In this document: piece by piece, positions 8,712 through 17,887 of the stretch
How the letters are laid out: each line of letters opens with the position of its first letter
Position numbering within the stretch: position 1 is the first letter of the stretch
The notes under the pieces: generated by a model
Databases searched by the model: none
Seen by the model: the letters and a program-made list of their open reading frames with translations, nothing else
Told to the model about the DNA's origin: nothing
Program-made: the position numbers and the translations under genes
Source of the DNA: SABI01 sp963676605
Lineage (GTDB): Bacteria; Spirochaetota; Spirochaetia; Sphaerochaetales; Sphaerochaetaceae
Assembly (NCBI GenBank): GCA_963676605.2
Contig: CAXXSP010000014.1
Coordinates: forward strand, 1-55,996
Length of the DNA stretch: 55,996 nt
Reading direction: 5' to 3'

Positions 8712-8739
8712 TTATCGATCCATTTTTCTCTGGTACTAT
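8712..8739 (+). promoter_or_regulatory. possible promoter of the SDR gene
   Basis: TTATCG (8712-8717), 16 nt spacer, TACTAT (8734-8739). The -35 match is weak. It would give a leader of about 30 nt that contains the strong AAAGGAGG ribosome binding site (8761-8768) of the SDR gene. The rest of the 8534-8711 interval is AT-rich with no other clear feature. Confidence 0.35.
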
Positions 8740-8776
8740 AGGATGCATACAGTACATGGTAAAGGAGGTCACGGGC

Positions 8777-9610
8777 ATGGAGCAGAGTCTGAAGGATAAG
8801 GTGATAGTGGTAACAGGAGCAGGGGGAGTATTATGTTCCGCCTTCGCGCGTCGGTATGCTCAGCTGGGAGCCAAGGTGGCCCTGCTGAACCGTTCATCAC
8901 AGAAGATCGAGGCTCTTGAAAAAGAACTCACAGAGATGGGCCTTCAGGCGAAAGCCTACCCGGTGAATGTCCTTGATGCAGACGGCCTTGCAGCCGTTCA
9001 CGAGAAAATCCGTACAGACCTAGGTCCGGTCGATATTCTGGTCAACGGCGCAGGCGGGAATATGGCAGAAGCAAATACCGCGAATGAATACCATGAGATG
9101 GAGCTTGATGATTCAGTGAGAACTTTCTTCAAACTCGACATCTCGAGCATCTCCGATGTCTTCGACCTGAATTTTCTCGGCACACTGATTCCTTCAAAGG
9201 AATTTGCAGGTGATATGGCGGGAAGAGAGGGGTGCTCCATCCTGAACGTCACTTCCATGGCAAGTTATAAACCGCTTACGAAGGTGCTCGGCTATTCGGC
9301 GGCGAAAGCCGCTGTCAACAACCTGACCCAGTGGCTCGCAGTACACTTCGCCCATACCGGTATCCGCGTGAATGCAGTCGCTCCGGGTTTCTTCAGCACG
9401 AAACAGAACCGTTCTCTCCTCTTCGATGAAAATGGAAATCCGACAGCGCGAAGCGCGAAGATCCTGGCAGGAACACCGATGGGACGCTTCGGAGTGCCCG
9501 AAGACCTGCTGGGAACCGTCACCTATCTGGTGGACAGCAATGCCAGCGGCTTTGTTACGGGTGTCCTGATCCCTGTGGATGGCGGATTCAACGCATATTC
9601 AGGCGTATAG
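8777..9610 (+). CDS. uxuB: SDR-family oxidoreductase, D-mannonate (fructuronate) oxidoreductase type
   Basis: A short-chain dehydrogenase of 277 residues. The cofactor motif VTGAGGVLCSAFARR follows KDKVIVV, NGAGGN is the NAG-like motif, and the catalytic residues are in NVTSMASYKPLTKVLGYSAAKAA (Ser, Tyr-x-x-x-Lys). The insert FFKLDISSISDVFDLNFLGTLIP is characteristic of the SDR enzymes annotated as D-mannonate oxidoreductase in Bacillus and Thermotoga, which interconvert fructuronate and mannonate in glucuronate breakdown. The start ATG at 8777 follows AAAGGAGG by 8 nt; earlier in-frame codons lack this. No uxuA or uxaC lies nearby, so the exact substrate is inferred. Confidence 0.8.
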   Translation: MEQSLKDKVIVVTGAGGVLCSAFARRYAQLGAKVALLNRSSQKIEALEKELTEMGLQAKAYPVNVLDADGLAAVHEKIRTDLGPVDILVNGAGGNMAEANTANEYHEMELDDSVRTFFKLDISSISDVFDLNFLGTLIPSKEFAGDMAGREGCSILNVTSMASYKPLTKVLGYSAAKAAVNNLTQWLAVHFAHTGIRVNAVAPGFFSTKQNRSLLFDENGNPTARSAKILAGTPMGRFGVPEDLLGTVTYLVDSNASGFVTGVLIPVDGGFNAYSGV

Positions 9611-10933
9611 CACCTTTGTAAAAACAGCAGAAGGAGAGGCGGCGGTTCGTATATTCTCTGCGAGTTTCGCCTCGATCACAGTCCCGCTCACCACCTCAGG
9701 CGGAGCCTGTAGGATCTCGACCTTAAGGTAATTGCCGGTTATTCCGGTAAGCTTTCCGTCCTTCACTTTCTCTACAAGAACTTCCACCTTCTTCCCTATC
9801 TGATCTTTCATGTACCGCCGGTAATGGACGTTCGACAGGTCTCTCAGCCGTTTCGCCCTCTCATCTCTCTTATACTCGGGCACACGGTCCTTCGCTCCCT
9901 CGAGAGCCGTACCGGGGCGTGGTGAGAACGGGAACACATGAAGCTGGGTGATATTGATCTCCTGCAGCCTCTCATAGGTGAGGCGGAAATCCTCCTCCTC
10001 TTCGGCAGGAAGACCCGTAATGATATCGGCGGCGATGAAGGGTGAATCCTTCACCCGCTTCAGGTTCTCCACGACCTCCTGCACCACCTCCCAGGTATAA
10101 TGGCGGTTTACACGCTTCAGCACAGTATCGGAGAGAGACTGCAGGGGAAGATGGAAATGGGGCTGAATTCTTTCATCAGAGAGCACTTCATAGAACAGCG
10201 GAGAGAACATGTCGGGCTCGAGGGACGAGAGACGGATTCTTACGGAGGTATCTAAGGAATCAAGGAGAAGGCGGAGGAGATGCTCGAGTCTCATATCTTT
10301 ATCGCGGTACGCGCTGATATTCACTCCCGTCAGTACGATCTCCTTGTACCCTGATTCGATCAGAGCCCTGCTTCTTTCGAGGACTTCCTCAGAAGGAAGT
10401 GACCGGCTGTCGCCCCGGGCAATGGTCACCCGGCAGTAGGCGCATTCGTTGTCGCACCCGTCCTGAATCTTCAGGAAGGCACGGGAATGAAAAGAGAAGC
10501 TTGCAGCATCGTAATCGAAGCTGCTGCTTTTCTCACTCTGAGTGGAAAAAGAATCCCTGATCGCCTCCACGATATCGAAATCGGCGATCAGACGCTTGCT
10601 GAGCCGTTCGGGGAGCGTGAGGAGATTCGGTTTATCATCTAGAGAGACGACAATGACACGATCGCTGAGGGCTTCGAGCATTGCACGCTCCATCTGCGCA
10701 TAGCACCCGGTGATGATAACTGCGGCCTCTTTATTGAGATTATGGTACAGCCGTGCCATTCTTCGTGCCTTCTGTTCGGCTTTCGAGGTAACGGTACAGG
10801 TATTTATGATATAGATATCTGCTGCCTCATCCTTCGTGACGAGGTCAAATCCCTGGTGAACGAAAGCATCGGCTATCGCCTCGCTCTCGCACTGGTTCAG
10901 TTTACATCCGAGCGTATAGATCCGGACATTCAT
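9599..10933 (-). CDS. mtaB: tRNA (threonylcarbamoyladenosine 37) methylthiotransferase MtaB
   Basis: A radical-SAM methylthiotransferase that adds a methylthio group to t6A37 in tRNAs reading ANN codons. The N-terminal UPF0004 domain carries three cluster-binding cysteines (TLGCKLNQCES, NTCTVT, TGCYAQ). The radical-SAM motif is CDNECAYC near residue 160, and a TRAM-like domain (GKKVEVLVEKVKDGKLTG) ends the protein. The opening NVRIYTLGCKLNQ and lack of MiaB-specific features point to MtaB, not MiaB or RimO. It overlaps the tyrA stop (ATGA) and the 3' end of the convergent SDR gene by 12 nt. Confidence 0.92.
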   Translation of the reverse strand: MNVRIYTLGCKLNQCESEAIADAFVHQGFDLVTKDEAADIYIINTCTVTSKAEQKARRMARLYHNLNKEAAVIITGCYAQMERAMLEALSDRVIVVSLDDKPNLLTLPERLSKRLIADFDIVEAIRDSFSTQSEKSSSFDYDAASFSFHSRAFLKIQDGCDNECAYCRVTIARGDSRSLPSEEVLERSRALIESGYKEIVLTGVNISAYRDKDMRLEHLLRLLLDSLDTSVRIRLSSLEPDMFSPLFYEVLSDERIQPHFHLPLQSLSDTVLKRVNRHYTWEVVQEVVENLKRVKDSPFIAADIITGLPAEEEEDFRLTYERLQEINITQLHVFPFSPRPGTALEGAKDRVPEYKRDERAKRLRDLSNVHYRRYMKDQIGKKVEVLVEKVKDGKLTGITGNYLKVEILQAPPEVVSGTVIEAKLAENIRTAASPSAVFTKVLYA

Positions 10934-11684
10934 ACATCCTCCATCGGTGCATTGTCCATCCGCGTAAGGAGGGAGAGGATTGTATCGATAGCGTTCTTCA
11001 GGTCGTTATGCATCTCTTTCGCATAGGGATTATAAACGCTGGAGATCGAGGAAGAGCTGGAGAGGGTCATTACAGGTCTGTTCCACGATCTCGAGAAGTT
11101 TCGTATACCCCCATGGTTGCGATACGGGTCTGCTTCAGATCGAGCTCATCAAGCATCCGTCCCACGAAGTGGCGTCACTCCCTGGGAGTACGCCGCCTCC
11201 CGGTCATGACGGTCACAGCTCATATGAAGCACATTCAGACCCATGGAGGAGAATATCCCGTTCCAGAAACTCTGCACTCTCTTCTGAGCAGCGTACAGGG
11301 TCCATCATGATAGGAAGTCCGTCCACTCCGTTTTTTCCCGAGTCCGGTCCGAACATCGGATGGGTCGCGATAAAGGGAGTATGCACAGGAAGGATTTCCT
11401 CCATCACCTGCTTCGGGTAGACCTTCACCGAACAGGTATCGATGATGAGCGTGTTCCTTCCCTATGTGCCCTGCCAGATGGGAGAGCACATCGTGAAGAG
11501 AGCTGATCGCCGTACAGAGGAAAATCACATCGGAGGTGACCAATTCGTCGAAACCGACGATCTTCACACCCTTGAGGGTGATGTCTCTCTGTGTTCTGTT
11601 ATATGCTACGACAGGAAGATGGAGTGCGAGCTGTTCAGCCCAGAACCTGCCGAATCTTCCTAATCCTATTACACCTACTTTCAT
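10930..11684 (-). pseudogene. tyrA: prephenate dehydrogenase-like protein, frameshifted
   Basis: TyrA oxidises prephenate towards tyrosine. The first 80 residues are intact (KVGVIGLGRFGRFWAEQL Rossmann motif, then VIFLCTAISSLHDVL). After a shift near 11440 another frame continues with MEEILPVHTPFIATHPMFGPDSG, the family hallmark HPMFGPD. After a shift near 11240 come MSCDRHDREAAYSQGVTHF-type residues, and the end reads NPYAKEMHNDLKNAI. At least three single-base shifts are needed. The rest reads like a normal family member, so sequencing error is the likelier cause. The stop overlaps the mtaB start. About 250 residues, short of the ACT-domain forms. Confidence 0.75.
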
Positions 11685-11692
11685 ATCGCCCT

Positions 11693-11722
11693 ACCATAGC
11701 ACACTTTTGTTCTTTCAGACAA
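11693..11722 (-). promoter_or_regulatory. promoter of tyrA-mtaB, -10 box 8 nt from the ATG
   Basis: On the minus strand TTGTCT (11717-11722), 18 nt spacer, TATGGT (11693-11698), then 8 nt (agggcgat) to the ATG ending at 11682. The predicted RNA start is at or within about 2 nt of the start codon. Confidence 0.5.
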
Positions 11723-11776
11723 TTAGCGAAGAATCATCCTCGGGGTGTAGGAATAGAGGCCTCTGGTATGGTATGC

Positions 11777-11804
11777 TTGTCTGTGAAATTACTTAACATA
11801 TAGA
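11777..11804 (+). promoter_or_regulatory. promoter of pta
   Basis: TTGTCT (11777-11782), 16 nt spacer, TATAGA (11799-11804). The ATG of pta is at 11816, 11 nt after the -10 box, so the leader would be only about 5 nt and would hold no ribosome binding site. Confidence 0.45.
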
Positions 11805-11815
11805 GGTATAGAACT

Positions 11816-12811
11816 ATGTCATTTTCACAAAAGATGAAAGAGAAGGCGATCGCCCTGCAGAAGACTCTCGTCCTTCCCGAGGGAACGGAAAAGAGAACTG
11901 TACAGGCTGCCCGGCAGGTCATTGACGAGAAGATCGCGAAAGAGGTTGTCCTCCTCGGTGCACCTGATGCAGTTTCAGCCCTCGCAGCTGAACTCTCTGT
12001 CTCCCTTGAGGGAATCACCGTGATCGATCCGGCAGCGAGCGAGAAGAGAAAAGCATATGCTGCAGAATACTATGAGCTCAGGAAGAAGAAAGGCATGACG
12101 GAAGAACAGGCCTTCGAGCAGATCGCAGAGCCTCTCAAGTACGGGGCGATGATGACTCGTCTCGGTGATGCCGATGCCATGGTCGCAGGTGCAGAGAACA
12201 CAACCGGTGATGTGCTGAGAGCTTCTTTTCAGATCATCAAGACAAAACCAGGCATCAAGAGCGCTTCCTCCTGTTTCGTCATGGAGACTCCGATGAAGAA
12301 GGATCTTGGTGTTGACGGCTCGTTCATCTTCAGTGACTGTGCCACCATCCCGAACCCGAGTGCCGAACAGCTCGCCGAGATCGCCCTTGCTTCAGCCGAA
12401 AGCTGCAGCACCTACCTTGAGGCGGAACCTGTGGTAGCGATGCTTTCCTATTCCACCAAGGGATCTGCTTCCGGGGAACTCGTCGACAAGGTCGTCGAGG
12501 CCACTCAGATGGTAAAGGAGAAGGCTCCTGAGCTGAAAGCTGACGGTGAACTTCAGCTTGATGCGGCAATCATCGAAAAGGTCGGCTCCTCTAAGGCTCC
12601 GGGATCTCCCGTTGCAGGTAAGGCCAACACCCTGATCTTCCCTGACCTCCAGGCAGGAAACATCGGCTACAAGCTCGTTCAGCGCCTTGCCGGTGCAGAG
12701 GCCTACGGCCCGATCCTCCAGGGCTTCGCGAAGCCGGTCAGTGACCTCTCCCGCGGCTGCAGTGTAGAAGATATTGTGGTCACCAGTGCGATCACCCTCT
12801 CTCAGAACTAG
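11816..12811 (+). CDS. pta: phosphate acetyltransferase
   Basis: Pta interconverts acetyl-CoA and acetyl phosphate, the first step of acetate formation with ATP gain. The protein is the short single-domain form (331 residues). Recognisable segments are LVLPEGTEKRTVQAA, MVAGAENTTGDVLRA, SSCFVMETPMKK, FSDCATIPNPSAEQLAEIA, MLSYSTKGSASGE and GSPVAGKANTLIFPDLQAGNIGYKL. The partner ackA is not in the window. A GC-rich hairpin follows 27 nt after the stop. Confidence 0.96.
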   Translation: MSFSQKMKEKAIALQKTLVLPEGTEKRTVQAARQVIDEKIAKEVVLLGAPDAVSALAAELSVSLEGITVIDPAASEKRKAYAAEYYELRKKKGMTEEQAFEQIAEPLKYGAMMTRLGDADAMVAGAENTTGDVLRASFQIIKTKPGIKSASSCFVMETPMKKDLGVDGSFIFSDCATIPNPSAEQLAEIALASAESCSTYLEAEPVVAMLSYSTKGSASGELVDKVVEATQMVKEKAPELKADGELQLDAAIIEKVGSSKAPGSPVAGKANTLIFPDLQAGNIGYKLVQRLAGAEAYGPILQGFAKPVSDLSRGCSVEDIVVTSAITLSQN

Positions 12812-12838
12812 AATACGAGAGAGTCAGAAGAGACGGAA

Positions 12839-12865
12839 GGCCACTCGCGCATCCTGCGGGTGGCC
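12839..12865 (+). terminator. hairpin after pta, weak terminator or attenuator
   Basis: GGCCACTCGC (12839-12848) pairs with GCGGGTGGCC (12856-12865) with one G-T pair and a 7-nt loop. The stem is strong but the bases after it (ctctccatcc) are not a T run, so it may only partly stop transcription into the MATE gene 22 nt downstream. Confidence 0.5.
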
Positions 12866-12887
12866 CTCTCCATCCTTCAGGTACTAG

Positions 12888-14310
12888 ATGAAAGATAAAA
12901 AACCCTTGCCCTCTCTGATAGACGGATCAAGGTCCCCCAACAGAGTTATTTTCTCACTCTCCTGGCCTGTTATACTCGACCAGACCTTCCATACCCTGAT
13001 GGGATACATAGACACGGCGATGGTCGGGTCCCTCGGTGCAGTTGCCACTGCCAGTGTAGCGGTAACGGCAAGCACGATGTGGCTTCTCATGGGAATCATG
13101 TACGCCTTCGGTGCCGGGTATTCGGTCCTGATCGCCCGTTCAATCGGGGCTCAGGAGAAGGATAAGATCACGAAGGGAGTTCAGCAGTCTCTTCTCGCGA
13201 TCGTTCTCCTCTCTGTGGTGATAACCTCACTTGTGAGAGGCATCAGCGGTTCTCTTCCTCTCTGGCTTGGAGTCAGTCAGGAGGTTGCACCGCTCAGTTC
13301 CTCGTATCTCAGTATAGTGAGCTATTCCTTCCCCTTCTTCATCACATTCGTCTTCTTCTCGAATATCCTGAGGACCTCGGGTGATACCAAGACTCCACTC
13401 TTCAGCAATATCTTCACGAACATCCTGAATATTGTTGGAAACTTCTTCCTGATCTTCCCCTCAAGAACCATTCATCTGGCCGGACAGAGCCTGGATGTAT
13501 GGGGAGCAGGTCTCGGAGTAGAGGGAGCGGCTATCGCAACCCTTGTCTCCCGTATCGTAAGCGCTCTGATACTTCTGTCAGTGATGCTCTTCCGTGAGAA
13601 TGATATCCGTATCAGGTTCAAGGGGTTCGTCTTCCGCTTCGAAAAGGAATACACCCGCCAGGTCATCACCATCGCGCTGCCTATGGCGGCGGAAAGGGCG
13701 ACCCTCTCAACGGGACAGATCGTCCTGACAACCCTTGCGACCTCTCTGGGAACGGCCTCTCTTGCCGCTCACCATCTGGCTATCACAGCGGAATCGATCA
13801 CGTTCATGCCGGTGAGCGGGTTCTCTCTCGCGGCCGCGACCCTGGTCGCACAGTCTCTGGGTGCAGGAAAGAAGGAAATGGCGAGAGATTTCGCACGCCG
13901 GACACTTACAGGAGGCATCCTCCTGATGAGTATGACCGGGGTCCCTGCTGTTCATCTTCTCCTACCACCTGATCGGACTGTTCACGCCGGATGAAACAGT
14001 GATCACTCTCGGAGGACGCGTCCTCAGGATCGAAGCCTTCGCACAACCGTTCTTCGCCATGAGTATCGTCATCAGCGGTATCCTCCGGGGTGCCGGTGAT
14101 ACCCGATGGCCTTTTATCTACTCGGTGATCGGCATGTGGGGAGTCAGGCTTCTTCCCGCCTTCATCTTTGTGACCTTCCTCGACGGTTCTCTCATGGTCT
14201 TATGGGTCTGCATGGTAGCTGACCTCGTTGTGCGCGGATCTCTGAACTATTATCGGTACCGTACCGGTACGTGGATAGAGTTCTGGGAGACCAAACATTC
14301 GCAAGGCTAA
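12888..14310 (+). pseudogene. MATE-family multidrug exporter, one frameshift
   Basis: MATE proteins export drugs or metabolites in exchange for Na+ or H+. The first 350 residues carry the N-lobe (SWPVILDQTFHTLMGYIDTAMVG) and repeat of the C-lobe (IALPMAAERATLSTGQI, LAAHHLAITAESITFMPVSGF, AATLVAQSLGAGKKE). A single shift near 13945 (an extra base in gtccctgctg) moves the reading frame; the last 110 residues continue as LFTPDETVITLGGRVLRIEAF and ILRGAGDTRWPF, ending at TAA 14308-14310. About 474 residues when joined, the normal MATE length. One indel in an otherwise perfect gene suggests a sequencing error. Confidence 0.85.
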
Positions 14311-14314
14311 GGAG

Positions 14315-14737
14315 CTACAGCCAGGGATTCATAACCTGAATGGGGAGGTGCGTAAAATCTGAGGTGTTTCTTGTGACCAGAATCGCCCCATGGACATAGG
14401 CCGTGGCCGCGATCAGAGTATCCGCCGGGTGGAGTGTTCTCCCGTTTCTTTCAGCCATAGCGGCCAGTGCTCCCCACGAGACGGCAACCCTGTCATCAAC
14501 TGCTACCGTCTTGTCTTTAAACTGTGCTGTGAAAGTATCGAACCAGAGCAGGAGATCGTTCTTCTTCTTTCCATCGTCCAGTCTCAGAATTCCCCTATTG
14601 ATTTCTGCCAAAGTGAGCACTGAAATCCGTACATGATCACTCTCGACCCGATACAGCCAGTCCATGACCGTCGGATCCGGAGTTTTTTTAATCATCTCTG
14701 AGATAACGTTCGTATCGAGAAGAAAAATCCCGATCAT
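14315..14737 (-). CDS. vapC: PIN-domain ribonuclease toxin, VapC/FitB-like
   Basis: VapC toxins cut tRNA or other RNA with Mg2+. The acidic active site is complete: LLDTNVISE (Asp8), VLTLAEINRGI (Glu), LHPADTLIAATA (Asp) and RNTSDF (Asp). Length 140, typical of the FitB-like branch. A VapB antitoxin gene normally lies just upstream; here the 138 nt between rsmA and this gene contain no ORF with a start codon and ribosome binding site. Downstream it ends 4 nt from the convergent MATE gene. It therefore looks like an orphan toxin, perhaps co-transcribed with rsmA. Confidence 0.85.
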   Translation of the reverse strand: MIGIFLLDTNVISEMIKKTPDPTVMDWLYRVESDHVRISVLTLAEINRGILRLDDGKKKNDLLLWFDTFTAQFKDKTVAVDDRVAVSWGALAAMAERNGRTLHPADTLIAATAYVHGAILVTRNTSDFTHLPIQVMNPWL

Positions 14738-14875
14738 CTCTCAAATGAATATTTCCCTGAAGAGAGAGATATACCAGCTTACATATTTTCTGATTTATCC
14801 CGTTCAGATTGAATCAGAGATCTGAGCAGTTTTTCTTTCCTGTCAGGGCTCTTACTCTCAGATACTGACGAGACG

Positions 14876-15751
14876 TTATCTGTCGAGGTGGCGGATCGAA
14901 TCTGCGAGAGTACAGATCTGCTCTATAGAGAGCTTTTCTCCCCTCTCCTGAGGGGAAATACCGGCATTCAGCAGAGCTCGTTCCACTTCCTCTCCTGAGA
15001 TAACTTTTCCCGTCACTCCCCTGAGGAGGTTGTTTCTCACTGTCTTCCGCCTGGCGGCGAAGAGGTCTTTCACGAGACGGAAGAAAATCGTCCGGAGCTC
15101 ATCAGGGACCAGAGAGGTTTCTCTCTTTGTAAGTTTCACGAGGGCGGAATCGACATTGGGCGGAGGGAAGAAGGCTCCGGCCTTGATTGTCATCACCTTC
15201 TGTACATGGTAATCCGTCTGGGCAAGAATGGAGAGAGTCGAGTACATCTTTGATCCGTGCGGCGAGCAGATGCGGTCGATCACTTCCTTTTGAAGTGTGA
15301 ATACCATGACGGGGACTCCCACCTGCTGTTCCAGCAGCCTGGCAAGAATGACGGAACCGACATTATAGGGAAGATTCCCTGCGATGGCATCCACTGGAGC
15401 TCCCTTGTCCCACTGATCTTTCCAGGTTTTCAGAACATCCCCTTCAACAAGATGGAAGCCCTCTTCGTCCGCAAACGCCTTTTCCTTCAGGATGGAGATG
15501 AAACCGCGGTCGATTTCGAAGGCGGTGACATCCACACCCCGTTCAAGCAGCACCGAGGTGATATTCCCGATACCCGGTCCTATCTCCCACACCTTCGAGG
15601 CACCCTCAGAGAGGATATGATCTACGATTCTTCCCCGTGTTTCTGCCGAAAGGAGAAAGTTCTGACCGAATTTTTTACTCATCGCCAGTGAGTTCTCTTC
15701 CAGGAGGCGGTGTATCTCGGAAGGCGAGTCGTAGGGAAACGTCCAGCTCAT
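14876..15751 (-). CDS. rsmA: 16S rRNA (adenine 1518/1519-N6) dimethyltransferase RsmA
   Basis: RsmA (KsgA) dimethylates two adenines in helix 45 of 16S rRNA. The opening SKKFGQNFLLS, SAM motif VWEIGPGIGNITSVL, EIDRGF and the catalytic NLPYNVGSVILARLL are all present, followed by PPPNVDSALVKL and ARRKTVRNNLL. The N-terminus from 15751 (MSWTFPYDSPSEIHRLLEENSLAMSKK would be longer than needed, but homologues carry a similar lead-in) makes it overlap comEC by 77 nt in another frame. Length 291, normal for the family. Confidence 0.95.
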   Translation of the reverse strand: MSWTFPYDSPSEIHRLLEENSLAMSKKFGQNFLLSAETRGRIVDHILSEGASKVWEIGPGIGNITSVLLERGVDVTAFEIDRGFISILKEKAFADEEGFHLVEGDVLKTWKDQWDKGAPVDAIAGNLPYNVGSVILARLLEQQVGVPVMVFTLQKEVIDRICSPHGSKMYSTLSILAQTDYHVQKVMTIKAGAFFPPPNVDSALVKLTKRETSLVPDELRTIFFRLVKDLFAARRKTVRNNLLRGVTGKVISGEEVERALLNAGISPQERGEKLSIEQICTLADSIRHLDR

Positions 15752-17090
15752 ATCGCTTTGTACTCCTTTTCTGCAGAATACGGCTACAGTACCACTGAAA
15801 AAGAAACCAGGTCAAGAAGAGAGCTCCTGTGATACAGAGGGGAACCCACGAGGTGACAGGTGTAAGATTCCTCACTGAAAGGATGGTCTGTATCGCTTTC
15901 AGCAGGAGGGAATGGAGTCTATAGAGGGGCAGGAACGGGCAGATAATCAGCAGGAAGGTCATGAGGAATAGGGGGAGCAGGAGAGGTGACAGTATGATCG
16001 TGTAGAGTATTCCTTCCGGATGGAGTTCACCGAAGAGTATCAGAGAGAGGGGAGAAAGAACCCAGGAAACAGCGAAAGAGAGCGTAAGAGGCGTGAGCAG
16101 GAAGGAAGGAAGGCAGGAAAATAGGAGAGCTCGAAGTGCAGGATAGACAAGGATGATCGCTGCGACAGCAGTGTAGGAGAGCAGCGCCGCATAGGAGAAC
16201 AGATGGTGAGGTACCAGGAGCCCATGGATGATGAAGGTTATCAGGAGGGAGGAGGAAGGGATCCTGATGGATGCGGTTTTCATGAGCGTGATGGAGATCA
16301 GGGCCCGACTCAGCGATGGCGTATATCCGGCTATCAGGGCATACAGGTGAGCTCCTCCAAGGGAGATGAAACGGAGCCTGCGATGTTTTCCCGTCATCAC
16401 TTCGATGGATCCTGCGATCAGCTGCAGATGAAATCCCGAGAGGACGAAGATATGGGATACCCCCTTCTCCCTCGCTGACGAAGTCAGCTCATTCCCTTCT
16501 GTCGATGGATAGGAGAACAGCATGAGAGAGAGGATCGGCGCCGAGTCAGGGAGGCGTTTTCTCATCATATCCTCCGTTTTCTGCTTTATCATACGCCTCA
16601 GACGGACTATGAGAGGAGACCCCGATACCTGCGGATTAGTACAGGAGATGAACAGCCTCCCCTCTTCCTCCCTGACACGCAGATCACCACAGAAGAGACT
16701 CTCCCCCTGAAAGAGCAGCTCTTCGCTGAACAGCAGTGCCCTGACAGAACAGGAGGCCCGTACTCCCCTGGCATCTGTAACAGAGGTGAGCAGCACCTCT
16801 GTTACCGCAGAGCCGAACGATGAGAGGTTGCTGTCTTCGAGAACCCTGCAGGTTCCCTCACAGATAGTGCGGGGATAAAGAGAAAGCGTGCCCTGCCGGT
16901 ACTGGGACCCATAGGTGATGAAGAGAAAAAGAGTAAGGAGAACCAGATTACGTAGGGAGAGCAGCGAGAGTACGATGAGGGCTGACAGACAGAGCATCAG
17001 GAGACACAGGAGAAGTATGAAGCGCGGTGGGGAGATAGTAACCCACCCATGGAGGGTGAGACAGATGATGAGAATAATTGAGCTGCCCAT
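15675..17090 (-). CDS. comEC: ComEC/Rec2-type competence membrane protein
   Basis: ComEC forms the inner-membrane channel for single-stranded DNA uptake. The competence domain is recognised by EGNELTSSAREKGVSHIFVLSGFHLQLIAG and SLSRALISITLM, with many hydrophobic helices. An N-terminal OB-like part (LYPRTICEGTCRVLEDS) precedes it. The C-terminal metallo-beta-lactamase domain found in many ComEC proteins is absent: the 471-residue protein ends after the membrane helices in a basic tail. Its last 25 codons overlap rsmA. No other competence gene is in the window. The first ATG is used; the true start is uncertain. Confidence 0.85.
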   Translation of the reverse strand: MGSSIILIICLTLHGWVTISPPRFILLLCLLMLCLSALIVLSLLSLRNLVLLTLFLFITYGSQYRQGTLSLYPRTICEGTCRVLEDSNLSSFGSAVTEVLLTSVTDARGVRASCSVRALLFSEELLFQGESLFCGDLRVREEEGRLFISCTNPQVSGSPLIVRLRRMIKQKTEDMMRKRLPDSAPILSLMLFSYPSTEGNELTSSAREKGVSHIFVLSGFHLQLIAGSIEVMTGKHRRLRFISLGGAHLYALIAGYTPSLSRALISITLMKTASIRIPSSSLLITFIIHGLLVPHHLFSYAALLSYTAVAAIILVYPALRALLFSCLPSFLLTPLTLSFAVSWVLSPLSLILFGELHPEGILYTIILSPLLLPLFLMTFLLIICPFLPLYRLHSLLLKAIQTILSVRNLTPVTSWVPLCITGALFLTWFLFQWYCSRILQKRSTKRYELDVSLRLAFRDTPPPGRELTGDE

Positions 17091-17120
17091 ACACTGTAAA
17101 GTACGGGCAGTCTCTACAGG

Positions 17121-17879
17121 TCACTTCGAAAGCTCTACAGTGAGAGCGAAGAGCGGGAGATCGAGCGTGCCGTTCATGGAAAGCTTCAGGAGCCTGCTGC
17201 TGAAGGTCTCCTGCCGTATACTGTCTCCCTCTATCTTCTCCAGCTGTTTCACCAGGGAGAGCATGTTCTTTCTTTTGAAGGAGACCCAGGTGAGAAACTG
17301 CTCCTTGAAATGAAGGAGATTCTTTCCTTGCAGATCACAGGGGAACGATATCTCGCCCGTTGCAATACTCTCGGCGAGATCGATCGGGTCTGAGAGAGAG
17401 AGTTCATACAGATGATGCTCCAGAGTTTTCAGTTCATCGTCGAGGGCGAAGGTACAAGCTCCTGCCTGATTTTTCAGTGTGAGCCGCTGCTTCAGTGCAA
17501 GGGAACTCTTCCTGTCCCTCCGGCTCATGATATGTACAGCGGCCAGGGTGGCAATGGAGGCAATGACAAGTTCATCTATCATCGGAATAGGATCACGCAC
17601 GGCAAGGGATAAGATAAAATAGGCCACGAGGAACACAAAACCGCCGAGAAAGAGACGGGGGAGATAGCGGGTGTCCTGCACCCACCGGTCTACACCCCTA
17701 TCGATCTCCTTATAGATCGTTCTATGCAGTTCATCCTTCTGCTCCTGAGTGACTGTTGATGCACTGAAGACCTGAAGAGGGTCTTCCTCTTCCCAGGAAG
17801 AGACCTTAACGGGATCTATGAACGGCGAGATACAGATCGTCTCCTTACTGCCTAAGGTCAGCAGGTAACAGTATTTCAT
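17121..17879 (-). CDS. unknown protein with two membrane segments
   Basis: I do not recognise this 252-residue protein. The N-terminal third is polar and acidic (SSWEEEDPLQVFSA), followed by two hydrophobic segments, LFLGGFVFLVAYFILSLAV (about residues 76-94) and ELVIASIATLAAVHIMS (about 104-120), then a charged, helical C-terminal domain (about residues 130-252) with FKRKNMLSLVKQLEKIEGD. The predicted form is a membrane hairpin with both ends in the cytoplasm. A good ribosome binding site (AGGAGG) lies just before the ATG. It is placed between the phosphohexomutase and comEC in one operon. Confidence 0.75.
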   Translation of the reverse strand: MKYCYLLTLGSKETICISPFIDPVKVSSWEEEDPLQVFSASTVTQEQKDELHRTIYKEIDRGVDRWVQDTRYLPRLFLGGFVFLVAYFILSLAVRDPIPMIDELVIASIATLAAVHIMSRRDRKSSLALKQRLTLKNQAGACTFALDDELKTLEHHLYELSLSDPIDLAESIATGEISFPCDLQGKNLLHFKEQFLTWVSFKRKNMLSLVKQLEKIEGDSIRQETFSSRLLKLSMNGTLDLPLFALTVELSK

Positions 17880-17887
17880 TCAACCTC

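Noticed and set aside
8530..8778. An 82-codon frame upstream of the AraC gene
   Set aside because: It crosses the promoter and ribosome binding site of the divergent SDR gene. Only its last 18 codons (from an internal ATG) could be a coupling ORF.
14738..14875. Possible VapB antitoxin upstream of VapC
   Set aside because: The only long open frame has no start codon or ribosome binding site and begins inside rsmA; it matches no antitoxin family.
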